Source: a virus
Reading direction: 5' to 3' (one strand)
Length of the DNA: 64,000 bases
IMG/VR virus record: IMGVR_UViG_3300017917_002918
Location: 1-64,000 of that record
Part shown: positions 46,320 to 56,744 of the stretch, piece by piece
How positions within the stretch are numbered: position 1 is the first letter of the stretch
Layout: every line of letters begins with the position of its first letter
Notes under the pieces: generated by a model
The model's database searches: none
Told to the model about the DNA's origin: nothing
The model's input: the letters and a program-made list of their open reading frames with translations, nothing else
Position numbers and translations under genes: made by a program

Positions 46320-48563
46320 TTATTTGGAGCGAAGTAATTCACCTAGAAATGTGTTTCGATTAAAATTGACTTTCTTTTTCAACGCTGTATTTATTGTTTT
46401 AACATCTCCAAAATGATAACATCTTATTCTAGCTCTAGTTTGTGCTACATACATTAAATTTGAGTTAAGCATAAATGTATGTGCTTTTGGTGTAACCATT
46501 ATAACTATTGGTATAGAGCTACCTTGACTTTTGTGTGTAGAAATAGAATATGCTAGTTTTAATTGTTCTGCTGATTTCTTATCATACTCAATTAATTTAC
46601 CATCAAACTCAATTATAATAGATTTGTTGTTGATGTCTTCGATTCTGCCTATTTCACCATTTGGTACAAAAGTAACATTATCTTCCTCAAAAGCTTCTTT
46701 GTTAGGTTCATATATTTTTGCTTTATAATTGTTTGATGTTTGAATAACTAAATCATTTTTGAAAAAGGTAATATCACCAATTGTCAAACCCTTACCAAAC
46801 ATTGATTTTGCATTTGCAACTCTTTGTAGATGATTGTTGATGTTTATAGTACCATACAAGCCTTTATTATAAGATGACAATACTAATATATCTTCTGCTT
46901 TTCTTCCCTCTTGTAGTAGCTTTTTATATAAATTTACAACCTTGTCAACTATAACTTCTTGTTCAGAAGGTATGAAAACGTAACCTTTGTCCTCGCCGAA
47001 CATTTCAACTTTACCTGTATCAGCTAAGAACTTCTTTGATAATCTAGTATTAGTAGCTACAGTCATTAACCCACCAATACCATATCTGAATATCTTACTT
47101 AATGTTGTAGTTGGTACTAAATTTGAATTCATTAAGTCATGTAAGCTATTTCCAGCCCCCACTGAAGGGATTTGTGCATTATCTCCAATAATTAATAATT
47201 TAGTTCTCTTAAAGTCAATAGCCTCTATTAACCTTTTCATTAAAAATACATCAACCATTGAGAATTCATCAACAACAACAACGTCTTGGTAAAATGGCAT
47301 TAATTCATTATGAGTCCAATCATCTGGAGGCATATACCCTAACCCTCTATGAATAGTTGATGCAGGAGCATTTGCATAACCTTGTAATGTCAATGATGCT
47401 TTTCCTGTTGGTGCTAACAATATTGATGTTTTATTATTATCTTTTAACATTTGCAAAATAGTTGTTGTGGTATATGACTTTCCTGAACCGCCTGGACCAT
47501 TTAATATACAAATATTGAATCTACACAACTTTTCTATCGCACTGAATTGTTCATCGGTTAAATCATTGTTTGAATATCTACTCAAGTCGATATTCCATAT
47601 AGCATTATCTTTTAATCCATCTTTAAGTCTATTTGCTATGTATAATTCGGTTTCATATGTTGATTTTAATGCAACAAACTTTTTACTATTATCAATATGA
47701 ATATGTTTATCATTTTTAACTATATCGACAAAGTGATTTACACAATCAGGAGTTAATTTATTACACGTAGATCTTAACTCTACTATATCCATTTTTGTAT
47801 GACCATTTTTCTCATTCTCAGATAAGCAAAACATTATACATGCCTTACATCTTTGTGCCGATGTTCGCAATTCGTATCCAAAGTCAATAATTGGTTCTAG
47901 ACCTTTTTGAATATTTTGTTTTGATTGTCTTTCTAATGTTAATAATATCGTATCTGCTTTTATAAATGCAACACCTGATAAACCACATAAGCACTTATAG
48001 GGATCATTTTTTAATTCATTCTTCAATTTCTTTAAAGAAGGATATTTTTTATATATTTTCTTCAAAATAGACACATCTAATAATCCTTGAAATTCTTGTA
48101 TTAACTCTACTAATGCGAAATTATCTATTATTTTATTTTTAATTACATTAAATATGTATTCCTTGATGTGTGGTGTTTTACTCAGATCAATATCATCTAA
48201 TCTATCATTTGTCACTCTATCTACGATATCAGGATATGCATTTAAGATTGAATCCACTTGTGTAGGAGTTAGTAATTCTGACAAAAACAGCCTACTATCG
48301 TCTAGTGTTTGGGGTCTATCTCTTTTTATATTTAAAATTTTATATTGTGCTCCATATGCTCCATTTTGAAGTTCTGCTTTAACATTGTACGATATGTCTA
48401 AACCAAGGTCATGTACATTACCAAGTATTGTAACATTATCATATTTATTTAATTTAATGTTTGGATATTTGGTGGAGTCGACAATTGCACCGTAAATCTT
48501 AAAGTTTTCTCTATTACATATGCACACTCGTGGTGTACATTCAAATTCCACTATTTCTGCCAT
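46320..48563 (-). CDS. RecD2-type superfamily 1 helicase
   Basis: A 747-aa helicase. An N-terminal OB-like and helix-hairpin-helix region (about 1-330) precedes RecA-like motors: Walker A NGPGGSGKSYTT (about 365), motif II VVVDEFSMVD (about 435), motif III GDNAQIPSVGAG and a late motif VI-like SKSQGS/AQTRAR. This is the RecD2/YrrC arrangement of 5'-3' helicases in replication and repair. GGAGG precedes the ATG. It is co-directional with the polymerase gene 26 bp away. Confidence 0.9.
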   Translation of the reverse strand: MAEIVEFECTPRVCICNRENFKIYGAIVDSTKYPNIKLNKYDNVTILGNVHDLGLDISYNVKAELQNGAYGAQYKILNIKRDRPQTLDDSRLFLSELLTPTQVDSILNAYPDIVDRVTNDRLDDIDLSKTPHIKEYIFNVIKNKIIDNFALVELIQEFQGLLDVSILKKIYKKYPSLKKLKNELKNDPYKCLCGLSGVAFIKADTILLTLERQSKQNIQKGLEPIIDFGYELRTSAQRCKACIMFCLSENEKNGHTKMDIVELRSTCNKLTPDCVNHFVDIVKNDKHIHIDNSKKFVALKSTYETELYIANRLKDGLKDNAIWNIDLSRYSNNDLTDEQFSAIEKLCRFNICILNGPGGSGKSYTTTTILQMLKDNNKTSILLAPTGKASLTLQGYANAPASTIHRGLGYMPPDDWTHNELMPFYQDVVVVDEFSMVDVFLMKRLIEAIDFKRTKLLIIGDNAQIPSVGAGNSLHDLMNSNLVPTTTLSKIFRYGIGGLMTVATNTRLSKKFLADTGKVEMFGEDKGYVFIPSEQEVIVDKVVNLYKKLLQEGRKAEDILVLSSYNKGLYGTININNHLQRVANAKSMFGKGLTIGDITFFKNDLVIQTSNNYKAKIYEPNKEAFEEDNVTFVPNGEIGRIEDINNKSIIIEFDGKLIEYDKKSAEQLKLAYSISTHKSQGSSIPIVIMVTPKAHTFMLNSNLMYVAQTRARIRCYHFGDVKTINTALKKKVNFNRNTFLGELLRSK

Positions 48564-48578
48564 AATTACCTCCAGTTT

Positions 48579-48592
48579 TTATAATTTAATTA
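48579..48592 (-). promoter_or_regulatory. Dispersed operator-like motif on the polymerase stop codon
   Basis: TAATTAAATTATAA on the minus strand starts with the polymerase TAA stop and lies just before the helicase gene; no -35 box. Confidence 0.5.
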
Positions 48593-51037
48593 ATACACTT
48601 CGTAACTGTGAAGTATATCTTCTAATTCTTCAGAAGTAGTCCACTTCCCATCAACCATGATACTTTTCTTTTTTTGTTTAAATTCTAATACTTTTAAGAT
48701 ACTGAATAATTTAAATGGGTTCTCCCTAAATATTCTACCATCTTTTATTTTACTCTTGATTATTTCCCCTGTTTTCACATGTAATAATTTAACTTGTGGT
48801 TTGGTTGTATCATTTGAAGTTTTAAATTCAATTACAATATAAAATTTGTTACCTGCTGCATCATTCGTATATGTAGTATAACCTAAGTATTCTAATTCAA
48901 GTTTTATTTGTTCTTTAATAGACAGTGGTTTATTTTCAATAGACTCTAAAATCTCTCTTATGTATGAATACATATCTAATTCTCTGTATTGTGTTTTTGT
49001 AAGTTTGTTACTATATTTAACCAGAACCTCTTCATTTATCTCTAATTTATCTATATCCTTAAAAGATATTTGTTTACGAGTTGCTAAATTATAAAACATA
49101 TCAATAGTTAATAGTAATTTTTTATTTTTACCAAACCTACTAAAATAGTTTAATATTGTAAGAATTTTTAGATGTTTAGATGTTATATCGGGAATGTAAA
49201 CTGCCGACTTTAAGAAATCAATAAAATCCACAAATTCTTCTTCTAGTAATTGTATCAACTTATCACGTATTTCATCACTTACAAATTTTATTTCACTCTG
49301 AAGTTTATGTTTCTTAATTTTTGTATTATCTAAAAATTCCTGTAATCGTTTATTTGCAATATCAATGTAATATTGTTTATCTAATTCATTTGATATGGAA
49401 CAATTTGTAACGTCATCATTATAAATAAAGCAACGTTTTGGCGTATTTGATATTTTTTCAATACGAGTAGATAAAACACCTTCATTATCGATAACATCTT
49501 TAACTTTAAATACACCACTTGCGTTTTCTACGTTAGACGCATAAACTCTTAGTACTTTTTCATCTATCTTATTTTCACCATATAAAGCGTGTTTATAGAG
49601 TCTAGAAATTTTTACAATCTTTTGAAACTTACGAAAATCATCACATTCATTAATTGTATCTTCTATAGGTTTATTAGTAATGAAATTATTTATGAGTGCT
49701 TCGTTTACAATGGGTAAATCATAATCTATTTCACTTAATTTTTTTACATATGCCCCTTTTGATTTATACTTACCCTTTTCATTTATTATAATATAATTAT
49801 TTACATCTTTTTGATATATTTTATTGAATACTTCCCATTCTAAATCTAATCTAGTTCTAGCTTCCCATTCTTTAGCAATATTTTTTATTTTGTCTATATC
49901 TTCTTCTTTTTCTACTTTTAAAAATAAACCATCTGTATTTGACTGAATTAAAGTGCAATAATGTTCTATTTTTTCTATCAAATCAAGTAATAACAATTGA
50001 CCTGCCACACATACATTATTAGCCATTAATGGATCGTATAGATTGTTATATTGGTCTTTCATTGCACCATATGTACTATTGAGAACAATTTTAAAAGGTA
50101 ATTGCATTGGATTCTTTTCTGCTTTTAGTTTTAACCTAGTATCTCTGATTTCTACATATCGTGAAGGATCTGCAACATTTCTACTAATATAACCATACTC
50201 AATCATGATTGCAGGATACAATGATGCCACATCCAGACATAGAATTATACCTTCGTCTGTGTAATTGGCTACAGCTCCATGGATACCTCCCCATGCAAAG
50301 ACATGTGGAACTCCTGCTACATCTGTAACTAAACTTTTTTTATAATTCATATTCAATGGGTTTTTATACCAATCGACTATGTACTTATATTTTTCACCAA
50401 TAACCAATGTATCAGGTATGGAGATATTAAATTCATCATTTCTTTCTGTTCGCAATGCTCCTAATACATAAGCAGATAATTGTGCTTTTGTTTTGTTGAA
50501 CATTTCCATAGGTAAATCAAAAGCTTTAATTAACGACAATTGACTATCAAATTCTTCTTTTCTTAAATTAAATACTTTAATGGTCTCTTCTACGTCATGT
50601 GTACAATATTCAAGCACTTCTTCAATTTCTAAGTCAGTTAATTTTCTATTGATATTGAAGGATACTGAGGATTCTTTAATTTTTGAACCCATGAATCCTT
50701 CTAGTTGTTTGAGACTATGAAAACCTGTAGAGATATCAAAATTATTCAATGGGAACTCATTTGATTTTTTAACAACTTGAGCACCCTTTTTATCATTAAT
50801 GATTATTTCATTATTTACAAAATAGGGATCTAAACCACATAAAATACCCTTCAATATGTATTGGTCATAGTTTCTAGAATTATAACCCACCCATATATCG
50901 TCAATGTGTGCTTTGTAAAATTCTAACAACTGTGATTCATTATTGATTATTACTGTTTTATTTTTAGTTTTAATATTAATAATAACTACCATCCAATCAT
51001 GTTTAAATACTTCAAAGTCGTATGCTAATAATTGCAT
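48590..51037 (-). CDS. Family B DNA polymerase
   Basis: An 815-aa polymerase. Exonuclease motif I is YDFEVF near residue 6, and a later EYCTHDVEE gives exo III. The polymerase motifs are Y-x-G-G-like WGGIHG, motif A LDVASLYPAIM (about 270), motif B IVLNSTYGAM (about 312) and motif C QSNTDGLF (about 366), with Asn in place of the first Asp of D-T-D. A 350-residue C-terminal part contains the thumb and an unassigned domain. It is the likely replicative enzyme. Confidence 0.92.
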   Translation of the reverse strand: MQLLAYDFEVFKHDWMVVIINIKTKNKTVIINNESQLLEFYKAHIDDIWVGYNSRNYDQYILKGILCGLDPYFVNNEIIINDKKGAQVVKKSNEFPLNNFDISTGFHSLKQLEGFMGSKIKESSVSFNINRKLTDLEIEEVLEYCTHDVEETIKVFNLRKEEFDSQLSLIKAFDLPMEMFNKTKAQLSAYVLGALRTERNDEFNISIPDTLVIGEKYKYIVDWYKNPLNMNYKKSLVTDVAGVPHVFAWGGIHGAVANYTDEGIILCLDVASLYPAIMIEYGYISRNVADPSRYVEIRDTRLKLKAEKNPMQLPFKIVLNSTYGAMKDQYNNLYDPLMANNVCVAGQLLLLDLIEKIEHYCTLIQSNTDGLFLKVEKEEDIDKIKNIAKEWEARTRLDLEWEVFNKIYQKDVNNYIIINEKGKYKSKGAYVKKLSEIDYDLPIVNEALINNFITNKPIEDTINECDDFRKFQKIVKISRLYKHALYGENKIDEKVLRVYASNVENASGVFKVKDVIDNEGVLSTRIEKISNTPKRCFIYNDDVTNCSISNELDKQYYIDIANKRLQEFLDNTKIKKHKLQSEIKFVSDEIRDKLIQLLEEEFVDFIDFLKSAVYIPDITSKHLKILTILNYFSRFGKNKKLLLTIDMFYNLATRKQISFKDIDKLEINEEVLVKYSNKLTKTQYRELDMYSYIREILESIENKPLSIKEQIKLELEYLGYTTYTNDAAGNKFYIVIEFKTSNDTTKPQVKLLHVKTGEIIKSKIKDGRIFRENPFKLFSILKVLEFKQKKKSIMVDGKWTTSEELEDILHSYEVY

Positions 51038-51082
51038 AATTTATCTCTCCTCTCTCCTTTCATAATATAAAATCATAATTTA

Positions 51083-51110
51083 ATTATATCATACATCAAT
51101 ATATTGTCAA
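51083..51110 (-). promoter_or_regulatory. Polymerase operon promoter with operator motif
   Basis: TTGACA (51105-51110), 16-bp spacer, TATAAT (51083-51088), followed directly by TAAATTATGA, the downstream half of the motif. Confidence 0.8.
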
Positions 51111-51154
51111 ACATACCAAGCGATCTCAGTTAATGACCACTCGGTATGCGATAT

Positions 51155-52279
51155 TTAGAGATCTAACATCCACGATAAATCCTCATCTTCTTTGCTATTA
51201 TTATTTTTATTAGCATTTATCTTGTCTAAATATTCTCCGTAAGGTTTATGTAATCGAGCAGAATAACCACTCAAATTAGCAAAGTAATATGAATTATAGT
51301 CACTCACTTCTTCCCACCATATTTTATCACTCTTTGTTTTAGCATATTCCACTTCTTTTCTATTTATTTCTGTAAGTGTTGATATTATATCTGATTTTAA
51401 AGTTTTAATTTCAATTTCATTGAATGGTATTTCAACATGGCAATCATCAAATATGTATTTAGCTTTTATATCATCTGGTAAAAATTCAATACTATTTGTT
51501 GATACTAACATATTCACATAATCTTCGATTTCTTGCTCAGTATATCGTTTTGTTTTCTTGAGCCACATTGTAACATTAGCTTTTAGCGAAGAACCTATTT
51601 CATTTCTCGCAATTTCCCTAGATGTAATTTTACCATTTGCTTGTTGTTGCTCAACTGTAACATACTTTAAAAAATTCCATCTAATTTTAATATTCTCTAA
51701 CGGGACTCCCAACTGTCGCAAGGCTTCGGCGTATAGTACGAGTTGCCCTTTTTCAGAATCGATCTTCTTACCTTTGTATATAGATGATGTTTTGAAGTCT
51801 GTTATAACAAATATATCACCTTCTCTATGTATACAATCTATATAACCTTGAAATAAGTATTCACCGATTTTAACAACTATAAATCTCTCTAAATCCACTT
51901 TTCTAGTCATAACATTATGGTGTCTAAAGAAATGTCGTATGCACTCTTCATATTTTTTGGCTATAACTGCATTTTTATCAGCGTTACTACGATCATATTT
52001 CAATTCAGCTAAATTAAACATATCTAATTCTGACTCATATTGTGATATCATATCTTCATATTTTATTTTATTAGTGTAAAATTCTTCCATTATATTATGG
52101 CAGGTGTTCCCACTAAACGAATAGATCGAATCATTTCTATCTTCCTGTATTTTTGCGACATATTTCAAATAATACTCATATTTTGATGTTTTATATGTAT
52201 GATAGCGTGACCATGACCAAATTTGATCGACCTTATATTTCTTTTTTATTTTCTCTAATTCTTCACTGGTTTTTCGCAT
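51155..52279 (-). CDS. PD-(D/E)XK nuclease, RecB/Cas4-like
   Basis: A 374-aa nuclease of the PDDEXK_1 type. A His-containing N-terminal helix (CHNIMEEFYTN) is followed by FQGYIDCI, VITDFKTSS (D-x-K) and GQLVLYAEAL (Q-x-x-x-Y), the RecB-family order. No cysteine cluster is evident. AAAGGAT precedes the ATG. It likely works with the helicases in recombination or end processing. Confidence 0.85.
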   Translation of the reverse strand: MRKTSEELEKIKKKYKVDQIWSWSRYHTYKTSKYEYYLKYVAKIQEDRNDSIYSFSGNTCHNIMEEFYTNKIKYEDMISQYESELDMFNLAELKYDRSNADKNAVIAKKYEECIRHFFRHHNVMTRKVDLERFIVVKIGEYLFQGYIDCIHREGDIFVITDFKTSSIYKGKKIDSEKGQLVLYAEALRQLGVPLENIKIRWNFLKYVTVEQQQANGKITSREIARNEIGSSLKANVTMWLKKTKRYTEQEIEDYVNMLVSTNSIEFLPDDIKAKYIFDDCHVEIPFNEIEIKTLKSDIISTLTEINRKEVEYAKTKSDKIWWEEVSDYNSYYFANLSGYSARLHKPYGEYLDKINANKNNNSKEDEDLSWMLDL

Positions 52280-52304
52280 AAAATTATCCTTTCATATTCA
52301 TATT

Positions 52305-53372
52305 TTAATTATGTTCTGATTCTTTTAAAAACTCTCTATGTTCTTTATCATCATAGGCTACCTTATATTTAAACATAAAATTATAAAGCTTATTCGGTAA
52401 ATCACTTGATGAATCTTTCTTGCCAAGTAATTTCCATCTGTCAAACATATAATAAACATTTCTAATACCATAAAACTTCTCACAAGTAGCTCTAGTATGT
52501 TTAAGCGATATATCATTATCCCAAGAGATTATTATATCTACATTTAGTGATATTAAAATTCTAACTTGTTCTTGTGATAGTTCATGACCACCAGATGCCA
52601 CACAAGTTTTGTCATTTCTAGAGTGACGTTTTAAAACTCCTTTTTGACCTTCAAGTACAACAACATATCCAGCTTCTTGTATGTGTTTATAATTTTCATT
52701 TAGTCCATATAAATTTAAACCTCTTGAAAAAGGCTTTATTGCTAAATATTTAGGTATATCAAGCATCGAATATTCTTTCACAACAGTTCGCCCAATAATA
52801 CCCACGAAGGAATATCTATCCCCACACCAATATCGTTCAGGGAATATAATTCTTTTCTTTGTGTCAGAATATCCAATCGCAAACTCTTTACAAGTCCAAG
52901 GCATTATACCATCTTCACGTATTAGATTTATATGTGGTAGTGGTATATAATCTTTTAAAATCTCCTCATCGTATATAGGAATATCATTTACATTACAAAT
53001 ATCTCTTTTCTTTTTTATTCTTTTGAATATCTCCAAAGGATCTATTTTGTCTTTTGTAATGTTCTTTTTGGCATTATATTTAAATTGTAAACCTAACACC
53101 TTGTGTAAATATTTATTTGCCTCAGAAAAGTTAATATCTTTTATAGTCTGACACAAAGAGAATATATCCCCTTTTGTGGTCATGTCGGGATTATAAATCC
53201 TACAGAACAAATCATCTTTACGAACTGACACTGAATCTGTGCTAGAGTGACCATTTAATCCTGCTCGATATTCGTTACTAAACTCTTTGATATGATGACA
53301 TTCTAGACTTTCTAAAATGTCAACAATTTTATCATTATTTATTATATATTGTTTTAATTCTATAGCATCCAC
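52305..53372 (-). CDS. TOPRIM-domain DNA primase
   Basis: A 355-aa DnaG-like protein. The N-terminus may hold a degenerate zinc region (KKDDLFCRIYNPD-like); the core follows; the TOPRIM signature is GYVVVLEGQKGVLKRHSR then IIISWDNDIS. GTG 53372 follows GGTGGTGA at good spacing; ATG 53387 overlaps the previous stop (TAATG) but has no site. It is coupled to the DnaB-like gene, forming a primosome pair. Confidence 0.85.
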   Translation of the reverse strand: MDAIELKQYIINNDKIVDILESLECHHIKEFSNEYRAGLNGHSSTDSVSVRKDDLFCRIYNPDMTTKGDIFSLCQTIKDINFSEANKYLHKVLGLQFKYNAKKNITKDKIDPLEIFKRIKKKRDICNVNDIPIYDEEILKDYIPLPHINLIREDGIMPWTCKEFAIGYSDTKKRIIFPERYWCGDRYSFVGIIGRTVVKEYSMLDIPKYLAIKPFSRGLNLYGLNENYKHIQEAGYVVVLEGQKGVLKRHSRNDKTCVASGGHELSQEQVRILISLNVDIIISWDNDISLKHTRATCEKFYGIRNVYYMFDRWKLLGKKDSSSDLPNKLYNFMFKYKVAYDDKEHREFLKESEHN

Positions 53373-53386
53373 TGGTTCACCACCCA

Positions 53387-54922
53387 TTACCAATCTTGAA
53401 TTATATAACAAATTCCCAATTCTTTATATATATTGGTACTTAAATTATGTTCTGCTATTATTTGATATGGTTGTGTTTCACCAAATCTATTTTTGGTTAT
53501 AAAAATTATCACATAGTGTTTATTTTTATCTAATTTAAAAGGGATCTTTGATTTTTTATTCTTACCTTCAAACCTATATCCCGTTATTTCATGTTTACCA
53601 CCTTCCAATTCATCATCAAAAGGAGAACGGATCATTATATTTACAGATGAGACATCAACTATAGACTTTGCGTTCCCGATAGCCTCATTCGTCAAATATC
53701 GCTGTTTAATAGATGCTTTGGTTAACTGATAATTCACCCAAAGGCTTACATTTTTTGCACTAGGCTTAACAGTGTCATATAACTCAACCATGTCTCTTTG
53801 CATTTCCAACCATACATTTTCAGTTCTGCTATCTGAGCTACTTTTAAGAGTGTCTAATAAGAAAAACTTACACCCCATACTTGCATACTTTTTTATAATC
53901 TTTATTGCAATTTTAGTAGTATATCGTTCCAGAGGGATTATTGTAATATTCTTTCTCTCTTTCTTTTCCTCTAACCATTCAGCACATTTACGCAATAACA
54001 CCATGGTGTCTTCATCAAAATTACCATTTCTTAACACATGTTTTTTTAATTCTTGTTTAAATATGTTATTAGCAACCCATATTAACATTTCCTTTTGAAT
54101 CTTTGTCTGATCTTCTTCGTTGATAATAATGCACATTTTTTCATCGTGTTCTATTATAGAAGGTAATAACCATCTAATTGCAGTAGTTGTTTTACCCACA
54201 CCACTACCTGCTCCTAGCATATTTATATGTCCCAAATTACATCCTGATATAAGTTGATTTAACAGAGGGGAATCACATAAAGGTAAGCCAACATTTTTAC
54301 CTTGATTTAACTCATCTATCAACTCATTTAAGTTTTCACACAAATTATAACTTTTCACTTCACCATCAACATTTAAAAATAAATGATTTAACTTAGCCTC
54401 GTATTCACTATAAATTTCTTCAGCACTCATATCTGCGAATTTACTCAATTTACCTTGTACAGGGAATTTCATTTTTAATAATTCAATTACTACATTCCAC
54501 TTTTTTAATTCTCGCACATATCCTGACATATTCTCTTCTTTGATATATGACTTAGCATTTTCAATTGTTTCATATCCACCATATTCATTATATTTTGATT
54601 TTAATTTAGGATGTTTGTCTAAATATAATCCTACAGTAATTTCATCGAGAACATGTTTCTTTTCGTTAACAAGTAAATCTTTTGCTACAGCAAAATATAC
54701 TTTCCATATATTATTACTGAAATCTTCTAATTTTAATTCGTAATTATGTATCGTGTCTGGCAAAGAATATATAATCGAAACGATATTCGCTTCAGATGCC
54801 AACTTATATTCTCGAACCTTTTTCATTGTGTCTACTAATTCTTGTTCAAATGCTGACAGTTCTATTTGATTTGTTGAATTATTTTTCATTTTACTTGTTT
54901 TACCTGTTTTATTTTTAGCCAC
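53387..54922 (-). CDS. DnaB-like replicative helicase
   Basis: A 511-aa protein with an N-terminal helical domain (about 25-170) and a RecA-like motor: Walker A GAGSGVGKTTTA near residue 245, INEEDQ, FFLLDTLKSS (Walker B) and an arginine-finger region late. Start is GTG 54922 or TTG 54925, directly after the previous TGA. It unwinds the fork with the adjacent primase. Confidence 0.88.
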   Translation of the reverse strand: MAKNKTGKTSKMKNNSTNQIELSAFEQELVDTMKKVREYKLASEANIVSIIYSLPDTIHNYELKLEDFSNNIWKVYFAVAKDLLVNEKKHVLDEITVGLYLDKHPKLKSKYNEYGGYETIENAKSYIKEENMSGYVRELKKWNVVIELLKMKFPVQGKLSKFADMSAEEIYSEYEAKLNHLFLNVDGEVKSYNLCENLNELIDELNQGKNVGLPLCDSPLLNQLISGCNLGHINMLGAGSGVGKTTTAIRWLLPSIIEHDEKMCIIINEEDQTKIQKEMLIWVANNIFKQELKKHVLRNGNFDEDTMVLLRKCAEWLEEKKERKNITIIPLERYTTKIAIKIIKKYASMGCKFFLLDTLKSSSDSRTENVWLEMQRDMVELYDTVKPSAKNVSLWVNYQLTKASIKQRYLTNEAIGNAKSIVDVSSVNIMIRSPFDDELEGGKHEITGYRFEGKNKKSKIPFKLDKNKHYVIIFITKNRFGETQPYQIIAEHNLSTNIYKELGICYIIQDW

Positions 54923-54925
54923 CAA

Positions 54926-55384
54926 TCACCACAGCCCTTCTAAGTCAGAATTATGCACATCCACACTAGCTTTTCTATACTCTGCAATTTCACTATTCAT
55001 GTAACTCACATCTAGTGATTCCGTTTTTTCTTTGCTCTTATTTGCTTTTTTAAGCCTAATAACCACATCATTTATTTCGTTTTCTATAAACACCATTGCC
55101 GAATTAAATTTATGGCTTTCGTCTTTGAATTTAATGTCATTAACCTTAAACCAGTTTAATATCTTTGGCTTACACACCTTAAATGTGTATAAAATATCTT
55201 TAAATTCATAATTTGCCATTGGTTTTGCTTTTGTGTTCCGCATAAACTGACCCTTACTTAAGCCCTGTAGACGTAAAACTACATTTTTTGAAAGTTTCAT
55301 ATCTTTGTCATAACCCATTATTTCTTTTCTTACGTATTCGTATAATTCGTCCCAGTCTGCTTTTTCTTGTTTTGACCACGCCAT
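54926..55384 (-). CDS. Hypothetical protein, possible helicase partner
   Basis: A 152-aa basic, mainly helical protein preceded by GAGGTGA. No motif is recognised. It is the first gene after its promoter and is coupled to the DnaB-like gene, the place a loader or accessory factor would occupy; that is inference. Confidence 0.65.
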   Translation of the reverse strand: MAWSKQEKADWDELYEYVRKEIMGYDKDMKLSKNVVLRLQGLSKGQFMRNTKAKPMANYEFKDILYTFKVCKPKILNWFKVNDIKFKDESHKFNSAMVFIENEINDVVIRLKKANKSKEKTESLDVSYMNSEIAEYRKASVDVHNSDLEGLW

Positions 55385-55424
55385 AAAATCACCTCAATTA
55401 ATTAGAATATATTATCATAATTTA

Positions 55425-55453
55425 ATTATAAACTATTTGTGAGATGTTGTCAA
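55425..55453 (-). promoter_or_regulatory. Primosome operon promoter with operator motif
   Basis: TTGACA (55448-55453), 17-bp spacer, TATAAT (55425-55430), followed by TAAATTATGATAA. The motif spans 55415-55431. Confidence 0.8.
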
Positions 55454-55470
55454 TCTTAATACTTCATAAC

Positions 55471-55503
55471 AAAAAAATAAGAGAGCTTTTGACACTCTCT
55501 TAT
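55471..55503 (-). terminator. Rho-independent terminator after the RecA-like ATPase
   Basis: ATAAGAGAG and CTCTCTTAT pair around a 9-nt loop, followed on the minus strand by seven T residues. It insulates the primosome promoter. Confidence 0.92.
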
Positions 55504-55520
55504 GATATGTAGTAGAGTTA

Positions 55521-56651
55521 TTATTTAATTAAACTCAATAATTCTCTAGCCTGTGCGACATCTTCAACTTTAGCAGGACTGAGTAATCCAAATTCTTTTG
55601 CTTTAGCAACCAATGGTTTTAATTTAGTTGTATCTGTTTTATTAATTTTTATAAAACTAGAAATTTGTTCTATTATATTTTCAACTTCTTGTTTATCAAC
55701 TTCAGCTTGCTTTGCTAGTACATTTTTCTCTACTAACTCTTCTTTAACCTTGTCTTGGTCAATCTTTGTATCTTCGATTGATTTAGCACCATTTTGTTTT
55801 TCATGTTCCATTTTAATAGCATTTTCGATTGCTTTAATGAACTCATCTGAGTTGAGTGATATACAATCTGTTATTTCTGAAAATCTTGATTTTGAATCAA
55901 TATTAAAATTATCATCTCTAAATGTTATGATTCTTGATTCATTTGAAATACTACCCTTGATTTCGTCTTTTTTATTAGAACCAACCCCAACCTTTTTGCC
56001 AGTTTTAATTTGTGTGATTTCTCTATTTATAGATGCCACACCTAGTACATGTAGCTTTGTTTTAATAGCATTAAAATATCTATGCGACATATTAGTGGTT
56101 AACATATCATATTCTAAACCTGTTGATACATCGGTCATTGTTCTTTTTTTCGTATGACCTAATATAAACATACTAATTCCAACTTTTTTTAGTTGCCATA
56201 TTTTTTCTAATATGAGTTCTATAGCTTTGTCTTCACCACCCATATAGCCCCCAAAAGCAGCTTTTATTGACTTGACAGGCTTATCTGGATTTTGTCTATT
56301 ATGTAATCTAATTACTTCTGGTTCGGCAATTCTGAATAATTCATCCAGAGTATCGTAAACGATAACTTTTAAATCTTTGTATGCCGTTAATTTATTTTCT
56401 ATTATGTAATTTGTAACTTCATCAAATGTATCCCAATCTGGAATATCTTCATACATAGCTCCTGCAATTGCATCTATACCATCTTCTAAACCTACATTGA
56501 AAATAAGGTAGCCGTCTTCTCCCACAAGTCTTTCACATACTTCCTTTGCCAGAGAACTCTTTCCAATTCCTGATTCACCGATTACTGCCAAATTATAAGC
56601 TAATGGGTCTACTTTTATTACATTCTTTTTACCAAATTTTCTCTCAGCCAA
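55521..56651 (-). CDS. RecA-like ATPase (Sak4/AAA_24 type)
   Basis: A 376-aa protein starting at TTG 56651 after AGGAGG. Walker A is VIGESGIGKSSLA near residue 25 and Walker B KVIVYDTLDEL near 100. Such single-domain phage recombinases work with SSB. The C-terminal 120 residues form an extra helical segment (KVKEELVEKNVLAKQAEVDK). The SSB-like gene lies just upstream, supporting the pairing. Confidence 0.82.
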   Translation of the reverse strand: MAERKFGKKNVIKVDPLAYNLAVIGESGIGKSSLAKEVCERLVGEDGYLIFNVGLEDGIDAIAGAMYEDIPDWDTFDEVTNYIIENKLTAYKDLKVIVYDTLDELFRIAEPEVIRLHNRQNPDKPVKSIKAAFGGYMGGEDKAIELILEKIWQLKKVGISMFILGHTKKRTMTDVSTGLEYDMLTTNMSHRYFNAIKTKLHVLGVASINREITQIKTGKKVGVGSNKKDEIKGSISNESRIITFRDDNFNIDSKSRFSEITDCISLNSDEFIKAIENAIKMEHEKQNGAKSIEDTKIDQDKVKEELVEKNVLAKQAEVDKQEVENIIEQISSFIKINKTDTTKLKPLVAKAKEFGLLSPAKVEDVAQARELLSLIK

Positions 56652-56681
56652 ATCAATTCCTCCTAATAATTTTATTAATAA

Positions 56682-56695
56682 TCATAATTTAACTA
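56682..56695 (-). promoter_or_regulatory. Degenerate operator-like motif
   Basis: TAGTTAAATTATGA on the minus strand (one change from the usual form) in the 90-bp gap before the ATPase gene. Confidence 0.4.
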
Positions 56696-56744
56696 TCAGG
56701 ATGAAATATTAATTATCCACCCTGATAATTTTAAACTCTCACAT

